DNA from: DATGEP01 sp035310125
GTDB taxonomy: Bacteria; Chloroflexota; Ktedonobacteria; Ktedonobacterales; JADMIN01
NCBI GenBank assembly: GCA_035310125.1
Contig: DATGEP010000062.1
Location: 24,769 to 88,768 of the forward strand
Length of the DNA stretch: 64,000 bases
Direction: 5' to 3'
The notes beneath the pieces were generated by a model, which saw nothing but the letters and a program-made list of their open reading frames with translations, ran no database searches and was not told the DNA's origin. The translations under genes were made by a program, and so were the position numbers. Positions 35,271 through 43,400 of the stretch are shown piece by piece. The stretch's first letter is position 1. Every line of letters starts with the position of its first letter.

Positions 35271-36388
35271 CGCTCTTCCTTCCCCCATCGGAGCGCCGTC
35301 GCGCCCCAGGTGAAGCCCAAGCCCGCGCTCGCCAGCACCACGAGATCGCCGTCGTGCAACCGTTCCCGCGCCAGCTCCAGCGCCAGCACCTGATCGGGCG
35401 CGCCGATGTGGCCGTAATCATCGAGATATACCGATTGCTCCTCGCGCAGCTCTAGCTGTGCCAGGATGCGCCGGTGCATGGACGGCTTCATGTGGTTGAT
35501 CGCCAGAAACGCGATGTCGCCGGTCATAAATCCACTGCGCTCTGTCGCCTCGCGCACGACCGTGACGAAGCGCCGCTCCGAGATACCATCCAGTCCGACT
35601 TTCAGGCGAGCGGTGTCAGGGACGTGAAAGGTGTGCAGCCCGCGCTCCAGTGTCTCCGTCGAGGTCGGCAGGCGTGTGCCTCCGGCTGGGATCATCACGT
35701 CCTCCGCCAGCGAGCCATCTGATATGAATGACGAGCGAAGGACGCGATTGGCCGTGTGATCGCGCCGCAGCACCATCGCGCTCCCACCGTCCGCGAGATT
35801 GAAGAGGAAGCGCGAAGAGGCGTCGCGGAAGTTGATGAGGTCCGCGGTACGGTGGCCGCCACAGATCAGTACCGTGCGCAGGCGCGTATCGGCGGTCATC
35901 AAATCGCGGGCTACCTTGAGCGCGAGGACATTGGTGGTACAGAGGGCGGCCAGCTCGAACGCGTATGCATTGGTGGCGCCGAGCAGGTATTGGATGCGAT
36001 TGGCTGCCGACCAGACGTAAAAATCTTTGTGCATGCTACCGGAATAGAGGATGAGGTCCAGCTCCTCCGGCGCGACACCTGCCCGTGAGAGCGCCCGCTG
36101 GGCCGCGCGCACCGCCATTGCCGACGTCTGATCCTCAGGTCCGGCGCGGCGCTTGGCGGCGATACCCAGCTTTTCGCGCACGATGTCGTGCGGAATACCG
36201 GATTGCTCCGCAATATACGCGGCGTCCTGCACCTGCTCAGGCAGGTAGGTGGCGAAAGCCATCATGCCGATAACAGGCTTCTCACCGTACGCATTATCGT
36301 CCGTATGGAGAGCGTCCAAGACGGGCTTCGGCGGTTGCGCATCGTCTCCCACAGGCGCCTCCTGTCCATCATGTGAAACATGACTCAT
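35267..36388 (-). CDS. 3-oxoacyl-ACP synthase III / HMG-CoA synthase-like condensing enzyme
   Basis: 373 residues with the FabH/HMGS thiolase fold. Nucleophile Cys150 (FELAALCTTN) and His299 (INHMKP) are in place; the third residue, Asn in FabH (GNTS), is His327 here (DYGHIGA). It would add an acetyl or malonyl unit to an acyl thioester, or act in thiolytic direction. The first ATG (36388) lies only 8 bases after a -10 element, so the mRNA seems leaderless; an internal start is possible because residues 1-35 are not conserved. First of the condensing enzyme-ligase-hydratase run. Confidence 0.82.
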   Translation of the reverse strand: MSHVSHDGQEAPVGDDAQPPKPVLDALHTDDNAYGEKPVIGMMAFATYLPEQVQDAAYIAEQSGIPHDIVREKLGIAAKRRAGPEDQTSAMAVRAAQRALSRAGVAPEELDLILYSGSMHKDFYVWSAANRIQYLLGATNAYAFELAALCTTNVLALKVARDLMTADTRLRTVLICGGHRTADLINFRDASSRFLFNLADGGSAMVLRRDHTANRVLRSSFISDGSLAEDVMIPAGGTRLPTSTETLERGLHTFHVPDTARLKVGLDGISERRFVTVVREATERSGFMTGDIAFLAINHMKPSMHRRILAQLELREEQSVYLDDYGHIGAPDQVLALELARERLHDGDLVVLASAGLGFTWGATALRWGKEER

Positions 36389-36400
36389 GTGTCATGAGTC
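36376..36400. promoter_or_regulatory. Operator C: palindrome over the condensing-enzyme start
   Basis: AAACATGAC and GTCATGAGTC flank a 6-base spacer; the core ACATGAC-N6-GTCATGA differs from operators A, B and D in one base. It overlaps the -10 and the ATG. Confidence 0.68.
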
Positions 36401-36425
36401 TACCGACCTGTCCGCCAAATGTCAA
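36397..36425 (-). promoter_or_regulatory. Promoter of the condensing enzyme-CoA ligase-hydratase genes
   Basis: TTGACA (36420-36425) and TAGACT (36397-36402), spacing 17, directly after the stop of the upstream hydrolase. Only 8 bases separate the -10 from the first ATG (leaderless). Confidence 0.72.
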
Positions 36426-37528
36426 GCATCTAGGAAGCGCGTGAAGTGCCGCGAGAATTCATCCGGCTGTTCCAACAGCGGCGCGTGTCCACAGTCCGGC
36501 AGCACCACTTCGGTGTAGAGTCCGCCGTTTGTGGCGTAGCGCTCCAGCATCGTCCGAATCTGCGTCACCATTGGCTGTGGCGGGCATACCATGTCGCCCG
36601 GCCAGCCAGGAATAATGCCGCGCTTTCCCAGCGCCGCCGGATCCACCGCCGCCACGTCCGCGACAAGCTGGTCGTCAGCCCCGCGAATCCAGAGGATGGC
36701 CGGCCCTCCGCGCAGATTGCCCAGGGCGGCCTGGTTAGGGTATTTTGGCGAGAGGGCGTTGTTCGAGCCATAGCGGCCTGGCCCCGCAAACGGCCAGTTG
36801 GGCGAGGGAACACTGTCGCCAGGGTAATAGTGCTCGCCGATCTTCATCAGGAGCATCTGCTCGACGAGCACATCCTCACGTGCCGGTGCGAAATGAAACG
36901 TCGGTTTGACGATGATGTTGCGTAGCGCCGAGCGCGGTGAGAACGGTGAATCCGCTGTGGTGTCATGCGCCTGGTAACGCGCCGTAACCTCTGGACTGAT
37001 AAGGCCGCCGCCGCTACCTGCGAAGTCCTCATAGTTTGGAGTGCCGTCGGGACCCTTCGTGCCACCATACCCGTAGGGGGAGCCGGTGGCGTGCAGTGTC
37101 AGCGAGCGCACCCGCTCAGGATGGTCCAGCACGTACTGCATAGCGATGTTGCCGCCGAGCGACCAGCCTAGCAGATGGAAGCGCGCGATGCCCAACGCTT
37201 CGACCAGCGCATGGATGTCATCCGCGTAGTCACGAAGACCCCGCGTGGCATCCACCACCTTCGCCTCGCTCGCGCCATAGCCGCGCATGTCTGGCGCGAA
37301 AATCGCGTACCGTCCCGCGAGCGCGGCCATCAGCTCCTCAAAGAAGCGCGCCGATGAGGCGTTGCCGTGAACTAGCAGCAGCGGCTCGCCGTCCGCTGGA
37401 CCGCTTTCGTAGACGTGCTGCGCCAGTCGGGACGTCTGCACGATGCGAGAGCGCACACCGGGCAGCAGTGAGTAACGCGATCCAGGTGGACATTCGGGTT
37501 GACTGGAAGATGGATGCGGGCTGGTCAT
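36422..37528 (-). CDS. Alpha/beta hydrolase, paralogue 2
   Basis: 368 residues. HGNASSARF oxyanion segment, nucleophile GWSLGGN, acid RGADDQLVAD and His in CGHAPLLEQP complete the triad. Paralogous to the hydrolase at 32150-33241 over the whole length. Divergent from the tetR gene, with operator D between them. ATG 37528 has GGAGG about 6 bases upstream. Confidence 0.85.
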   Translation of the reverse strand: MTSPHPSSSQPECPPGSRYSLLPGVRSRIVQTSRLAQHVYESGPADGEPLLLVHGNASSARFFEELMAALAGRYAIFAPDMRGYGASEAKVVDATRGLRDYADDIHALVEALGIARFHLLGWSLGGNIAMQYVLDHPERVRSLTLHATGSPYGYGGTKGPDGTPNYEDFAGSGGGLISPEVTARYQAHDTTADSPFSPRSALRNIIVKPTFHFAPAREDVLVEQMLLMKIGEHYYPGDSVPSPNWPFAGPGRYGSNNALSPKYPNQAALGNLRGGPAILWIRGADDQLVADVAAVDPAALGKRGIIPGWPGDMVCPPQPMVTQIRTMLERYATNGGLYTEVVLPDCGHAPLLEQPDEFSRHFTRFLDA

Positions 37529-37553
37529 GAGCTACCTCCAGCATCGTATACTA

Positions 37554-37579
37554 CAAACATGACTCTGATGTCATGTTGT
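37554..37579. promoter_or_regulatory. Operator D: palindrome between hydrolase 2 and tetR
   Basis: CAAACATGAC and GTCATGTTGT flank a 6-base spacer; core identical to A and B. It lies at the start of hydrolase 2 transcription and 112 bases before tetR, so it could also give autoregulation. Confidence 0.75.
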
Positions 37580-37587
37580 CTGGCGCC

Positions 37588-37616
37588 AGTATGCCATGAC
37601 ATAGTGTGCTGGTCAA
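37588..37616 (-). promoter_or_regulatory. Promoter of hydrolase 2
   Basis: TTGACC (37611-37616) and CATACT (37588-37593), spacing 17. Operator D follows just downstream. Confidence 0.6.
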
Positions 37617-37690
37617 GGCAGCCTGTGGACAAGCAGGGACGACACGTCATACTATGCTTGCCACTGACGACGACGGGGAGGAGCAGGACG

Positions 37691-38377
37691 ATGCCTGAGG
37701 AATCTGAGCACACGCCCACCGCGGCGCCATCATCTCGCAACGGACGCGCCACACGAACGGAAAGCCTTTCGCTCGCTCCAGTCACGGCGCGGGGCGAGGC
37801 CACGAAGCGGCGCATTCTCGATGCCGCTGAGGATGTCTTTGGCGAGCTGGGCTTCTACGAGGCCAGTGTCTCAGAGATTACCCGGCGGGCGGGTGTGGCG
37901 CAAGGCACATTCTACATCTACTACCACACCAAGCGTGACATCTTTGTCGAATTGGTGGAGGACATGGGTAAACGCCTGCGCGCCGCCATGCGCGAGGCCA
38001 GCGAAGGCGCTCCCAGCCGTGTCGAGGCCGAGCGCCGCGGCTTCGCGGCGTTCTTTCAATTCGTCGCCGCTCACCGCCGCATTTATCGCATCGTTCAGGA
38101 GGCCGAGCGCGTGGCGCCCGAAGCGGCACACGACTACTATCGCCGCATCAGCGCCGGCTACGAGCGCGCTCTGACCTCAGCGATGGATGCCGGAGACATC
38201 CGGCGACTGGAGCCCGAAGCGGTAGCGTACTCGCTGATGGGAATTGGGCACTTTCTCGCGCTACGCTGGCTCATCTGGTCGGATGAGGAGGGCGGTCAAG
38301 CCATCCCAGAGATGCCCGCCGCGATTTTCGCCTCGATGATGGAGTTCATCACACATGGGTTGGTACGCAATGAATAG
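37691..38377 (+). CDS. TetR-family repressor of the hydroxyacid gene region
   Basis: 228 residues. After a 35-residue disordered Ser/Thr/Pro-rich start comes the TetR DNA-binding domain (TKRRILDAAEDVFGELGFYEASVSEITRRAGVAQGTFYIYYHTK, shown by its parts ILDAAEDVF, VSEITRRAGV and GTFYIYY), then an all-helical ligand domain. GGGGAGGAG precedes the ATG at 37691. Four matching palindromes occur within 11 kb of it and nowhere else that I found, so they are very probably its operators. The inducer is presumably an acyl-CoA or hydroxyacid. Confidence 0.88.
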   Translation: MPEESEHTPTAAPSSRNGRATRTESLSLAPVTARGEATKRRILDAAEDVFGELGFYEASVSEITRRAGVAQGTFYIYYHTKRDIFVELVEDMGKRLRAAMREASEGAPSRVEAERRGFAAFFQFVAAHRRIYRIVQEAERVAPEAAHDYYRRISAGYERALTSAMDAGDIRRLEPEAVAYSLMGIGHFLALRWLIWSDEEGGQAIPEMPAAIFASMMEFITHGLVRNE

Positions 38378-38428
38378 GCCGGCCCGTTGTACTACTCTGT
38401 CATACTGGAATGTCATACAGGTGCATCT

Positions 38429-39244
38429 ATGAGTAGCGAACCGCACGCGCCGCCAGGGCACGGAGCCCCCACGCACGAAAACATGTCCGCATTCTCTGAA
38501 GACACCCAGAAGGCGGGTACGGTTGCCGTTATCCTCTGCGCCGGGCAGGGAACGCGTATGGGCGCCACCCAGAACAAAGTTTTCCTGCCCCTGCTGGGTA
38601 AGCCGCTCCTGGTCTACACAATTGAGGCATTCCAGCGAGCGCGGACGGTGGATGAGATTGTGCTCGTCGCGCATCCTGACGAAGTGGACTTTTGCCGCGA
38701 GGAGATTGTGCGCAAGTATGGGCTGGTCCGCGTGCGGCATATTTTTGCGGGTGGAGCATCGCGCCATCAGTCTGAGCAGCGGGCGCTGGAGGCGCTGCGC
38801 GGGCGCATCGAGGGCGGTGAGATCGGCGTGATCCTGGTCCACGATGGGGCGCGTCCGTTTGTGCCGCCGGTGGAGATAGACGCGCTGATCCGTCTGGCGC
38901 GTGAGGAAGGCGGCGCTCTGCTTGCCAGCGCCGTCGCGGCGGATGAGACAATAGCCCGTGTGGACGAGAACGGCTGTGTCGCCGCCATCCTACCTGCGCA
39001 TGACCTGTGGCGGGCGCAAACGCCGCAGGCCTTCGCGGCACCTACGCTGCTGGCCGCCTACGATGCCGCCCGTGCTGATGGCTTCGAGGGCACCGACACC
39101 GCCGCCACCTTTGAGCGCGCCGGAAACACGGTGCGTGTCCTCGCTGGCTCTCCCGACAACTTCAAGGTGACGACGCCCGACGACCTCCTTCGCGCGGAGC
39201 GCATCGCTCGTGCACTGGAAAGCGCGACGCGGGGCGCAAAATAA
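38429..39244 (+). CDS. ispD: 2-C-methyl-D-erythritol 4-phosphate cytidylyltransferase
   Basis: 271 residues, about 35 longer at the N-terminus than usual. CTP-binding ILCAGQGTRMG, then NKVFLPLLGKPLL, VHDGARPFV and TPQAFAAPTL are the IspD motifs. It makes CDP-methylerythritol in the MEP isoprenoid pathway. An internal ATG at 38483 is a possible shorter start, since the first 30 residues are not conserved. Converges with dxs, another MEP-pathway gene. Confidence 0.93.
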   Translation: MSSEPHAPPGHGAPTHENMSAFSEDTQKAGTVAVILCAGQGTRMGATQNKVFLPLLGKPLLVYTIEAFQRARTVDEIVLVAHPDEVDFCREEIVRKYGLVRVRHIFAGGASRHQSEQRALEALRGRIEGGEIGVILVHDGARPFVPPVEIDALIRLAREEGGALLASAVAADETIARVDENGCVAAILPAHDLWRAQTPQAFAAPTLLAAYDAARADGFEGTDTAATFERAGNTVRVLAGSPDNFKVTTPDDLLRAERIARALESATRGAK

Positions 39245-39292
39245 CCGGCGTGACTGCCACGAGCGGGATGACGATCATGGCAGTCACGCCGG
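39245..39292. terminator. Bidirectional hairpin between ispD and dxs
   Basis: A perfect 15-bp stem (CCGGCGTGACTGCCA with TGGCAGTCACGCCGG) and an 18-base loop begin at the ispD stop and end 22 bases before the dxs stop. No strong T-run. Confidence 0.6.
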
Positions 39293-39314
39293 CCGATCAT
39301 CGAGAGCATGTACA

Positions 39315-41270
39315 TCAGTTGCGTGTCGGCTCAGTCTCGCGGCCAACTGGATACGCGGGGCTGTGTGTGCCGGGGTGCACCATATCGCGCACGACATCTT
39401 TGATATGCCCGGTGGAGAGACCATACAGCTCACGCAGGATGGCGGCGGCGCCATGCTCGACGAAGAGATCGGGCAAGCCAATGACGTTCAACTGCACGTC
39501 GGTGAGATGGTGCCGGTGCAGCAGCTCGCCCACCGCGCTCCCGAAGCCGCCCGCCGCCATCCCATCCTCGACGGTGACGAGTCTGCGCGTCGTCTTTGCC
39601 AGACGCAGAATCAACTCCTCGTCCAGCGGCTTGGCCCAGCGCGCATTGACGGCCACGGCTCGGATGCCCTCCTCCGTCTTTAGCTCCAGCACCGCATCGA
39701 GCGCCGGGTTGACCATGCTGCCGAAGCCGAGCACCGCGACCTCCGCGTCGTCAATCTCTGCTTCTGGAGTGAGCAGCTCGGCCTTGCCGGTGGGCAGCGC
39801 ATGGAAGTCGTCGTCCATTGGCATCCCGACGCCGGCGCCGCGCGGATAGCGCAGCGCGACGGGGCCTTCCAGAGTGAGCGCCGTGTACAGCATGTGGCGC
39901 AGCTCGTTCTCGTCTTTCGGTGCCAGCACCTTCATGTTCGGCATCATGCGCATATATCCAATGTCAAAGACACCATGCTGCGTTTGGCCGTCCTCCCCGA
40001 CGAGGCCCGCGCGATCCATCGGAAAGACGATATGCAGATTTTGCACGCACACATCATGAATGACCTGATCGAAGGCCCGCTGCAGAAACGTCGAATAGAT
40101 CGCTACGACCGGCTTCAGCCCCTCACACGCCATACCCGCCGCGAAGGTGACGGCGTGCTGCTCGGCGATACCTACATCGAAGTAGCGCTCCGGCAGCGCC
40201 TGTTGCAGCTTGTTGAGCGACGTGCCCTCAGCCATCGCGGCAGTGATGCCCACGATGGCGGGATCGCGCCGCGCCAGCTCCACCAGCGCCTCGCCAAAGA
40301 CCGTCTGGTAGTTGGGCGGAGCGCCGGCCTTCTTCTTCAGCGCACCCGTCACGGGATCGTATGCACCCGGCCCATGAAAGGTCGTCGCGTCGGCCTCTGC
40401 GAAGTCGCAGCCGCGCCCCTTCTGCGTGATGACCTGGATCATTATCGGGCCGCGCAAATCCTTGACACCCCGCAGCACCTCAATCAGCTCCTGCGTGTTG
40501 TGTCCATCAAAAGGACCGAGGAATGTATAGCCCAGCTCCTCAAACACCACGCCGCTCTTGCTCGGCAGCAAGAACTCTTTGGCGCTGCGCGCGGTGCGCC
40601 GAGCAACCGCTCTGGCGGACCCACCACCCGGCACATGATCGAAAGAATGGTAGGCGACGTCGGCGAAGCGGCGCAGCATCTTGTCGGTCCGCACTTTACT
40701 CAGATAGTGATGCAAAGCACCGACGTTATCCGAGATGCTCTTGTCGTTGTCATTGATGATGACGATGAGATCGCGCTGCATCGCTCCCGCGTTGTTGAGC
40801 GCTTCCAGCGCCATGCCGCCGGTCAGCGCGCCGTCGCCAATGATCGCGACGACCTTGTAATCGTCGCCATGCAGGTCGCGAGCGACCGCCATGCCCAGCG
40901 CCGCCGAGATAGAGGTGCTGGCATGGCTGGCACCAAAGGCGTCGTAAGGGCTTTCATCGCGGCGGAGATACCCGGAAATGCCGCCAAGCTGTTTGATGGT
41001 ACGGAAGCGGTCGCGCCGGCCCGTCACCAGTTTGTGCGGGTATGCCTGGTGGCCAATGTCCCAGACCAGCTTGTCGCGCGGTGTATCGAATGCGATATGC
41101 AGCGCCAGAGTCAATTCGACGGTGCCCAGATTCGGCGCCAGATGGCCACCGCGTAGAGCCACCGTCTCGATAATCTCTTGCCGGATCTCCTTCGCGAGCT
41201 GATCGAGCTGACTGGGCGTGAGTGCTTTAAGCTGCGCCGGGCTGTCAATGGTATCCAGTATTCTCGCCAC
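39315..41270 (-). CDS. dxs: 1-deoxy-D-xylulose-5-phosphate synthase
   Basis: 651 residues. Thiamine diphosphate motif GDGALTGGMALEALNNAG, transketolase pyrimidine domain (EQHAVTFAAGMA, FLQRAFDQVIHDV, MDRAGLVGEDGQTQHG) and C-terminal domain. It condenses pyruvate and glyceraldehyde 3-phosphate, the first MEP-pathway step. The start is GTG at 41270 with GGAGG about 12 bases upstream. It has a ~230-base leader from the promoter near 41507. Confidence 0.96.
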   Translation of the reverse strand: MARILDTIDSPAQLKALTPSQLDQLAKEIRQEIIETVALRGGHLAPNLGTVELTLALHIAFDTPRDKLVWDIGHQAYPHKLVTGRRDRFRTIKQLGGISGYLRRDESPYDAFGASHASTSISAALGMAVARDLHGDDYKVVAIIGDGALTGGMALEALNNAGAMQRDLIVIINDNDKSISDNVGALHHYLSKVRTDKMLRRFADVAYHSFDHVPGGGSARAVARRTARSAKEFLLPSKSGVVFEELGYTFLGPFDGHNTQELIEVLRGVKDLRGPIMIQVITQKGRGCDFAEADATTFHGPGAYDPVTGALKKKAGAPPNYQTVFGEALVELARRDPAIVGITAAMAEGTSLNKLQQALPERYFDVGIAEQHAVTFAAGMACEGLKPVVAIYSTFLQRAFDQVIHDVCVQNLHIVFPMDRAGLVGEDGQTQHGVFDIGYMRMMPNMKVLAPKDENELRHMLYTALTLEGPVALRYPRGAGVGMPMDDDFHALPTGKAELLTPEAEIDDAEVAVLGFGSMVNPALDAVLELKTEEGIRAVAVNARWAKPLDEELILRLAKTTRRLVTVEDGMAAGGFGSAVGELLHRHHLTDVQLNVIGLPDLFVEHGAAAILRELYGLSTGHIKDVVRDMVHPGTHSPAYPVGRETEPTRN

Positions 41271-41603
41271 GATTTCTCCACTCCTCCGTGCCGCAGCACC
41301 CAGTTTGATAGTCCTAATTACCTAGCCATCCGCTGAACCACATCCACTGCGTAACACCACGGACGCACCTTCGCGCTGAGCCTGTCCGCGAGTCTACTTG
41401 TGCAAACCGCATGCCGTTGGTATGAGCACAAGGAATCCACGTACCGTCGGGGACATTCCGCAGCCTATCGTCCACGTAGCTCAGAAATCGGGCGATGCTG
41501 CACACAATTATAGAGCCAAGGACCACTTGTCACAAACGCCGTCGTACTCGAAACACAGCACACCAGTACCTCATCCATTGCACTTGAGTGCCATGTGTCG
41601 CGC
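41271..41603. other. Leader and promoter region of dxs
   Basis: 333 bases without a gene. The dxs transcript would begin near 41500, giving an untranslated leader of about 230 bases. It contains one small hairpin (GGAAT..ATTCC) and a repeated TACGTGGA, but no thiamine-pyrophosphate riboswitch consensus that I can recognise. Confidence 0.5.
41507..41535 (-). promoter_or_regulatory. Promoter of dxs
   Basis: TTGTGA (41530-41535) and consensus TATAAT (41507-41512) with 17-base spacing. Confidence 0.7.
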
Positions 41604-42071
41604 TCACAGCATCCACGCCGCTCCCGACGATTGCTTCGCCAGCTCCGCTTCAAGCTGCTTGCTCGCCCGATCTACGATCAAATCAATAAACTTGTTCAGG
41701 CTGCGCCAGCGGGCCGTCTCCTTCTCCGGGTCGTACTGCCGCATACTGACTATCTGCTTCAGCTCGCTCAACGACATCTGGCGCAGGCGGGCGCGCAGGA
41801 CGTCTTCGCCGCCCGCATCCAGTAAGTCTACCACGTCGAGCGTCTCACCAACGCCAAAGACCGCGAGCAGACCACTCTCCGCCAACGCATTACGCACCTG
41901 CTCGGCAAAATCAGGGTCAGCCTTCGCGTTGGTGGCGAGACGGGCGAACAATTCATGCATCTGCTGCACGTTCTGTGATTCCACCGAAGCAGCTCTCTTT
42001 CCAGCACTCTGCTGTGTCGTGTGATGGCGTGCTAGCACGGGTGCTATCTCTCTAGACGTATCGCGACGCAT
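41604..42071 (-). CDS. Conserved-looking hypothetical protein, mostly helical
   Basis: 155 residues, not recognised. After a polar start, residues 35-155 are predicted helical: QQMHELFARLATNAKADPDFAEQVRNAL and, later, RQMSLSELKQIVSMRQYDP, FIDLIVDRASKQLEAELA. The central GVGETLDVVDLLDAGGEDVL may be a loop. No signal peptide or membrane segment. ATG 42071 has AGG 5-6 bases upstream. Between dxs and tyrA on the same strand; 46 bases from tyrA, so cotranscription with tyrA is possible. Confidence 0.6.
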   Translation of the reverse strand: MRRDTSREIAPVLARHHTTQQSAGKRAASVESQNVQQMHELFARLATNAKADPDFAEQVRNALAESGLLAVFGVGETLDVVDLLDAGGEDVLRARLRQMSLSELKQIVSMRQYDPEKETARWRSLNKFIDLIVDRASKQLEAELAKQSSGAAWML

Positions 42072-42116
42072 TCTACCTGGATTCACGTAAGGTGGCAAGG
42101 AAATGGCGCTATCACC

Positions 42117-42995
42117 TCATGTGTCCTGGTGGCGTCGCCGCAGCCACGCCTCGCGCAGCACCTGCGCCAACTCGAAATCGTCCCGTATCGCGCCGTCGCC
42201 CCCGGCGATGCGTTCGCGCAGCCGCGCCAGCTCCGCCATGTACGCATCAAGCCAGGCGACAATTGCGGGGCCGTTACTCAGGCAAATATCGCGTGCCATC
42301 GTCGGATCGCCTGAGGCGAGGCGCGTCGTATCTCGAAACCCTCCAGCCGCCAGCGTACCCATCACATCCCACTCGTTACTTGCGCCAAGCGTCCGCACAA
42401 GTGCCGCAGCTGCCACCAGCGGCAGGTGACTCGCTCCCGCCACGAGCCGGTCATGCTGTTCGGGAGTGAGCATGTATGGAGTCGCTTCGAGCCGAGCGAT
42501 CATCTCAGCCAGGCGCGAAATCGCATCTGTGCCGGTGCCCGGAATCGGCGTCAGGCACCACACCGCGCCCCGGTAAAGCGCACTATCCGCCGCATCAATG
42601 CCGGCTCGCTCGCTGCCCGCCATGGGATGTCCACCTACGAAGCGCGATGGATAGGGCAGAAGCTCATTCGCCCAGGCGACAACTTCCGACTTGGTGCTGC
42701 CCAGGTCCGTCACTAGCATCTCCGGAGCGAGCTGCGCGGCGAGCGCGCGCAACAGCTCGCGCGTCGCCAGCACCGGCACCGCCAGCACGACTAGATCAGC
42801 GGCAGCAACAGCATCACTCAGCGACTTAGCCGCCTCATCCACTGCGCCGCGTGCCCGTGCGCGTTCGGCCACGCCAGGCGTCGCGTCGTAGCCCGCGACC
42901 CAGGCCGCGATGCCGGAGCCTCGCAGCGCCAGCCCCAGCGAGCCACCCATGAGTCCCAGCCCGAGAATCGCCGTTCGCCCAAAGAGAGATGCCAT
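42117..42995 (-). CDS. tyrA: Prephenate dehydrogenase
   Basis: 292 residues. NAD-binding ILGLGLMGGSLGLAL at the N-terminus, GGHPMAGSERAGI for prephenate binding, and an all-helical C-terminal dimerisation domain (QHDRLVAGASHLPLVAAAAL, AGGFRDTTRLASGDP). It makes 4-hydroxyphenylpyruvate in tyrosine synthesis. No ACT domain is present. ATG 42995 was chosen because the Rossmann motif starts seven residues later. Confidence 0.93.
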   Translation of the reverse strand: MASLFGRTAILGLGLMGGSLGLALRGSGIAAWVAGYDATPGVAERARARGAVDEAAKSLSDAVAAADLVVLAVPVLATRELLRALAAQLAPEMLVTDLGSTKSEVVAWANELLPYPSRFVGGHPMAGSERAGIDAADSALYRGAVWCLTPIPGTGTDAISRLAEMIARLEATPYMLTPEQHDRLVAGASHLPLVAAAALVRTLGASNEWDVMGTLAAGGFRDTTRLASGDPTMARDICLSNGPAIVAWLDAYMAELARLRERIAGGDGAIRDDFELAQVLREAWLRRRHQDT

Positions 42996-43020
42996 TGGAG
43001 TTTGTCGTCGCCTTTCTCGC

Positions 43021-43278
43021 CTACAGGGAATGATCTCCTTGCCCGCGCTGCATCGCGCCCGCATCCGTGCCACCGCGCGGCAAGATCTCCATCTGATAGC
43101 GCACACCCGCCGGCTCAGCAATCTCTTGCAAATGCCCGACGAGCTTGAAGTTGGGAATGAACGGCGAGTCGAAGACCTTGATGGCGACCCCCGCACCGAG
43201 CCGCGTGATGGCGCCGTCATCCGGCGTGCCGGGAAGGTCCATGACAAGCTTCGTATCAATCGCTATCGCCTCGCCGGC
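43021..43278 (-). pseudogene. Fragment of an M42-family aminopeptidase
   Basis: An open stretch of 86 codons reads EAIAIDTKL, VFDSPFIPN, YQMEILPRGGTDAGAM. These match the C-terminal third of M42 (glutamyl/tetrahedral) aminopeptidases. The first ~220 residues and the last ~50 are missing; a TGA stands before the preserved part and the end runs into the tyrA start. It is a remnant, not a working gene. Confidence 0.7.
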
Positions 43279-43400
43279 TCAATTCCCCGAATTATAGCAT
43301 GGAGCAAGTAGCTCGGTAGCCCGGCACATCCCAACAATCTCCTGGACAGGCGAACAGGAGTTCTATATACTACGGTTGGGTCATTCGGAACCATACTGCA

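Noticed and set aside
41271..41500. Thiamine pyrophosphate riboswitch before dxs
   Set aside because: A CTGAG string is present, but the rest of the THI-box consensus is not.
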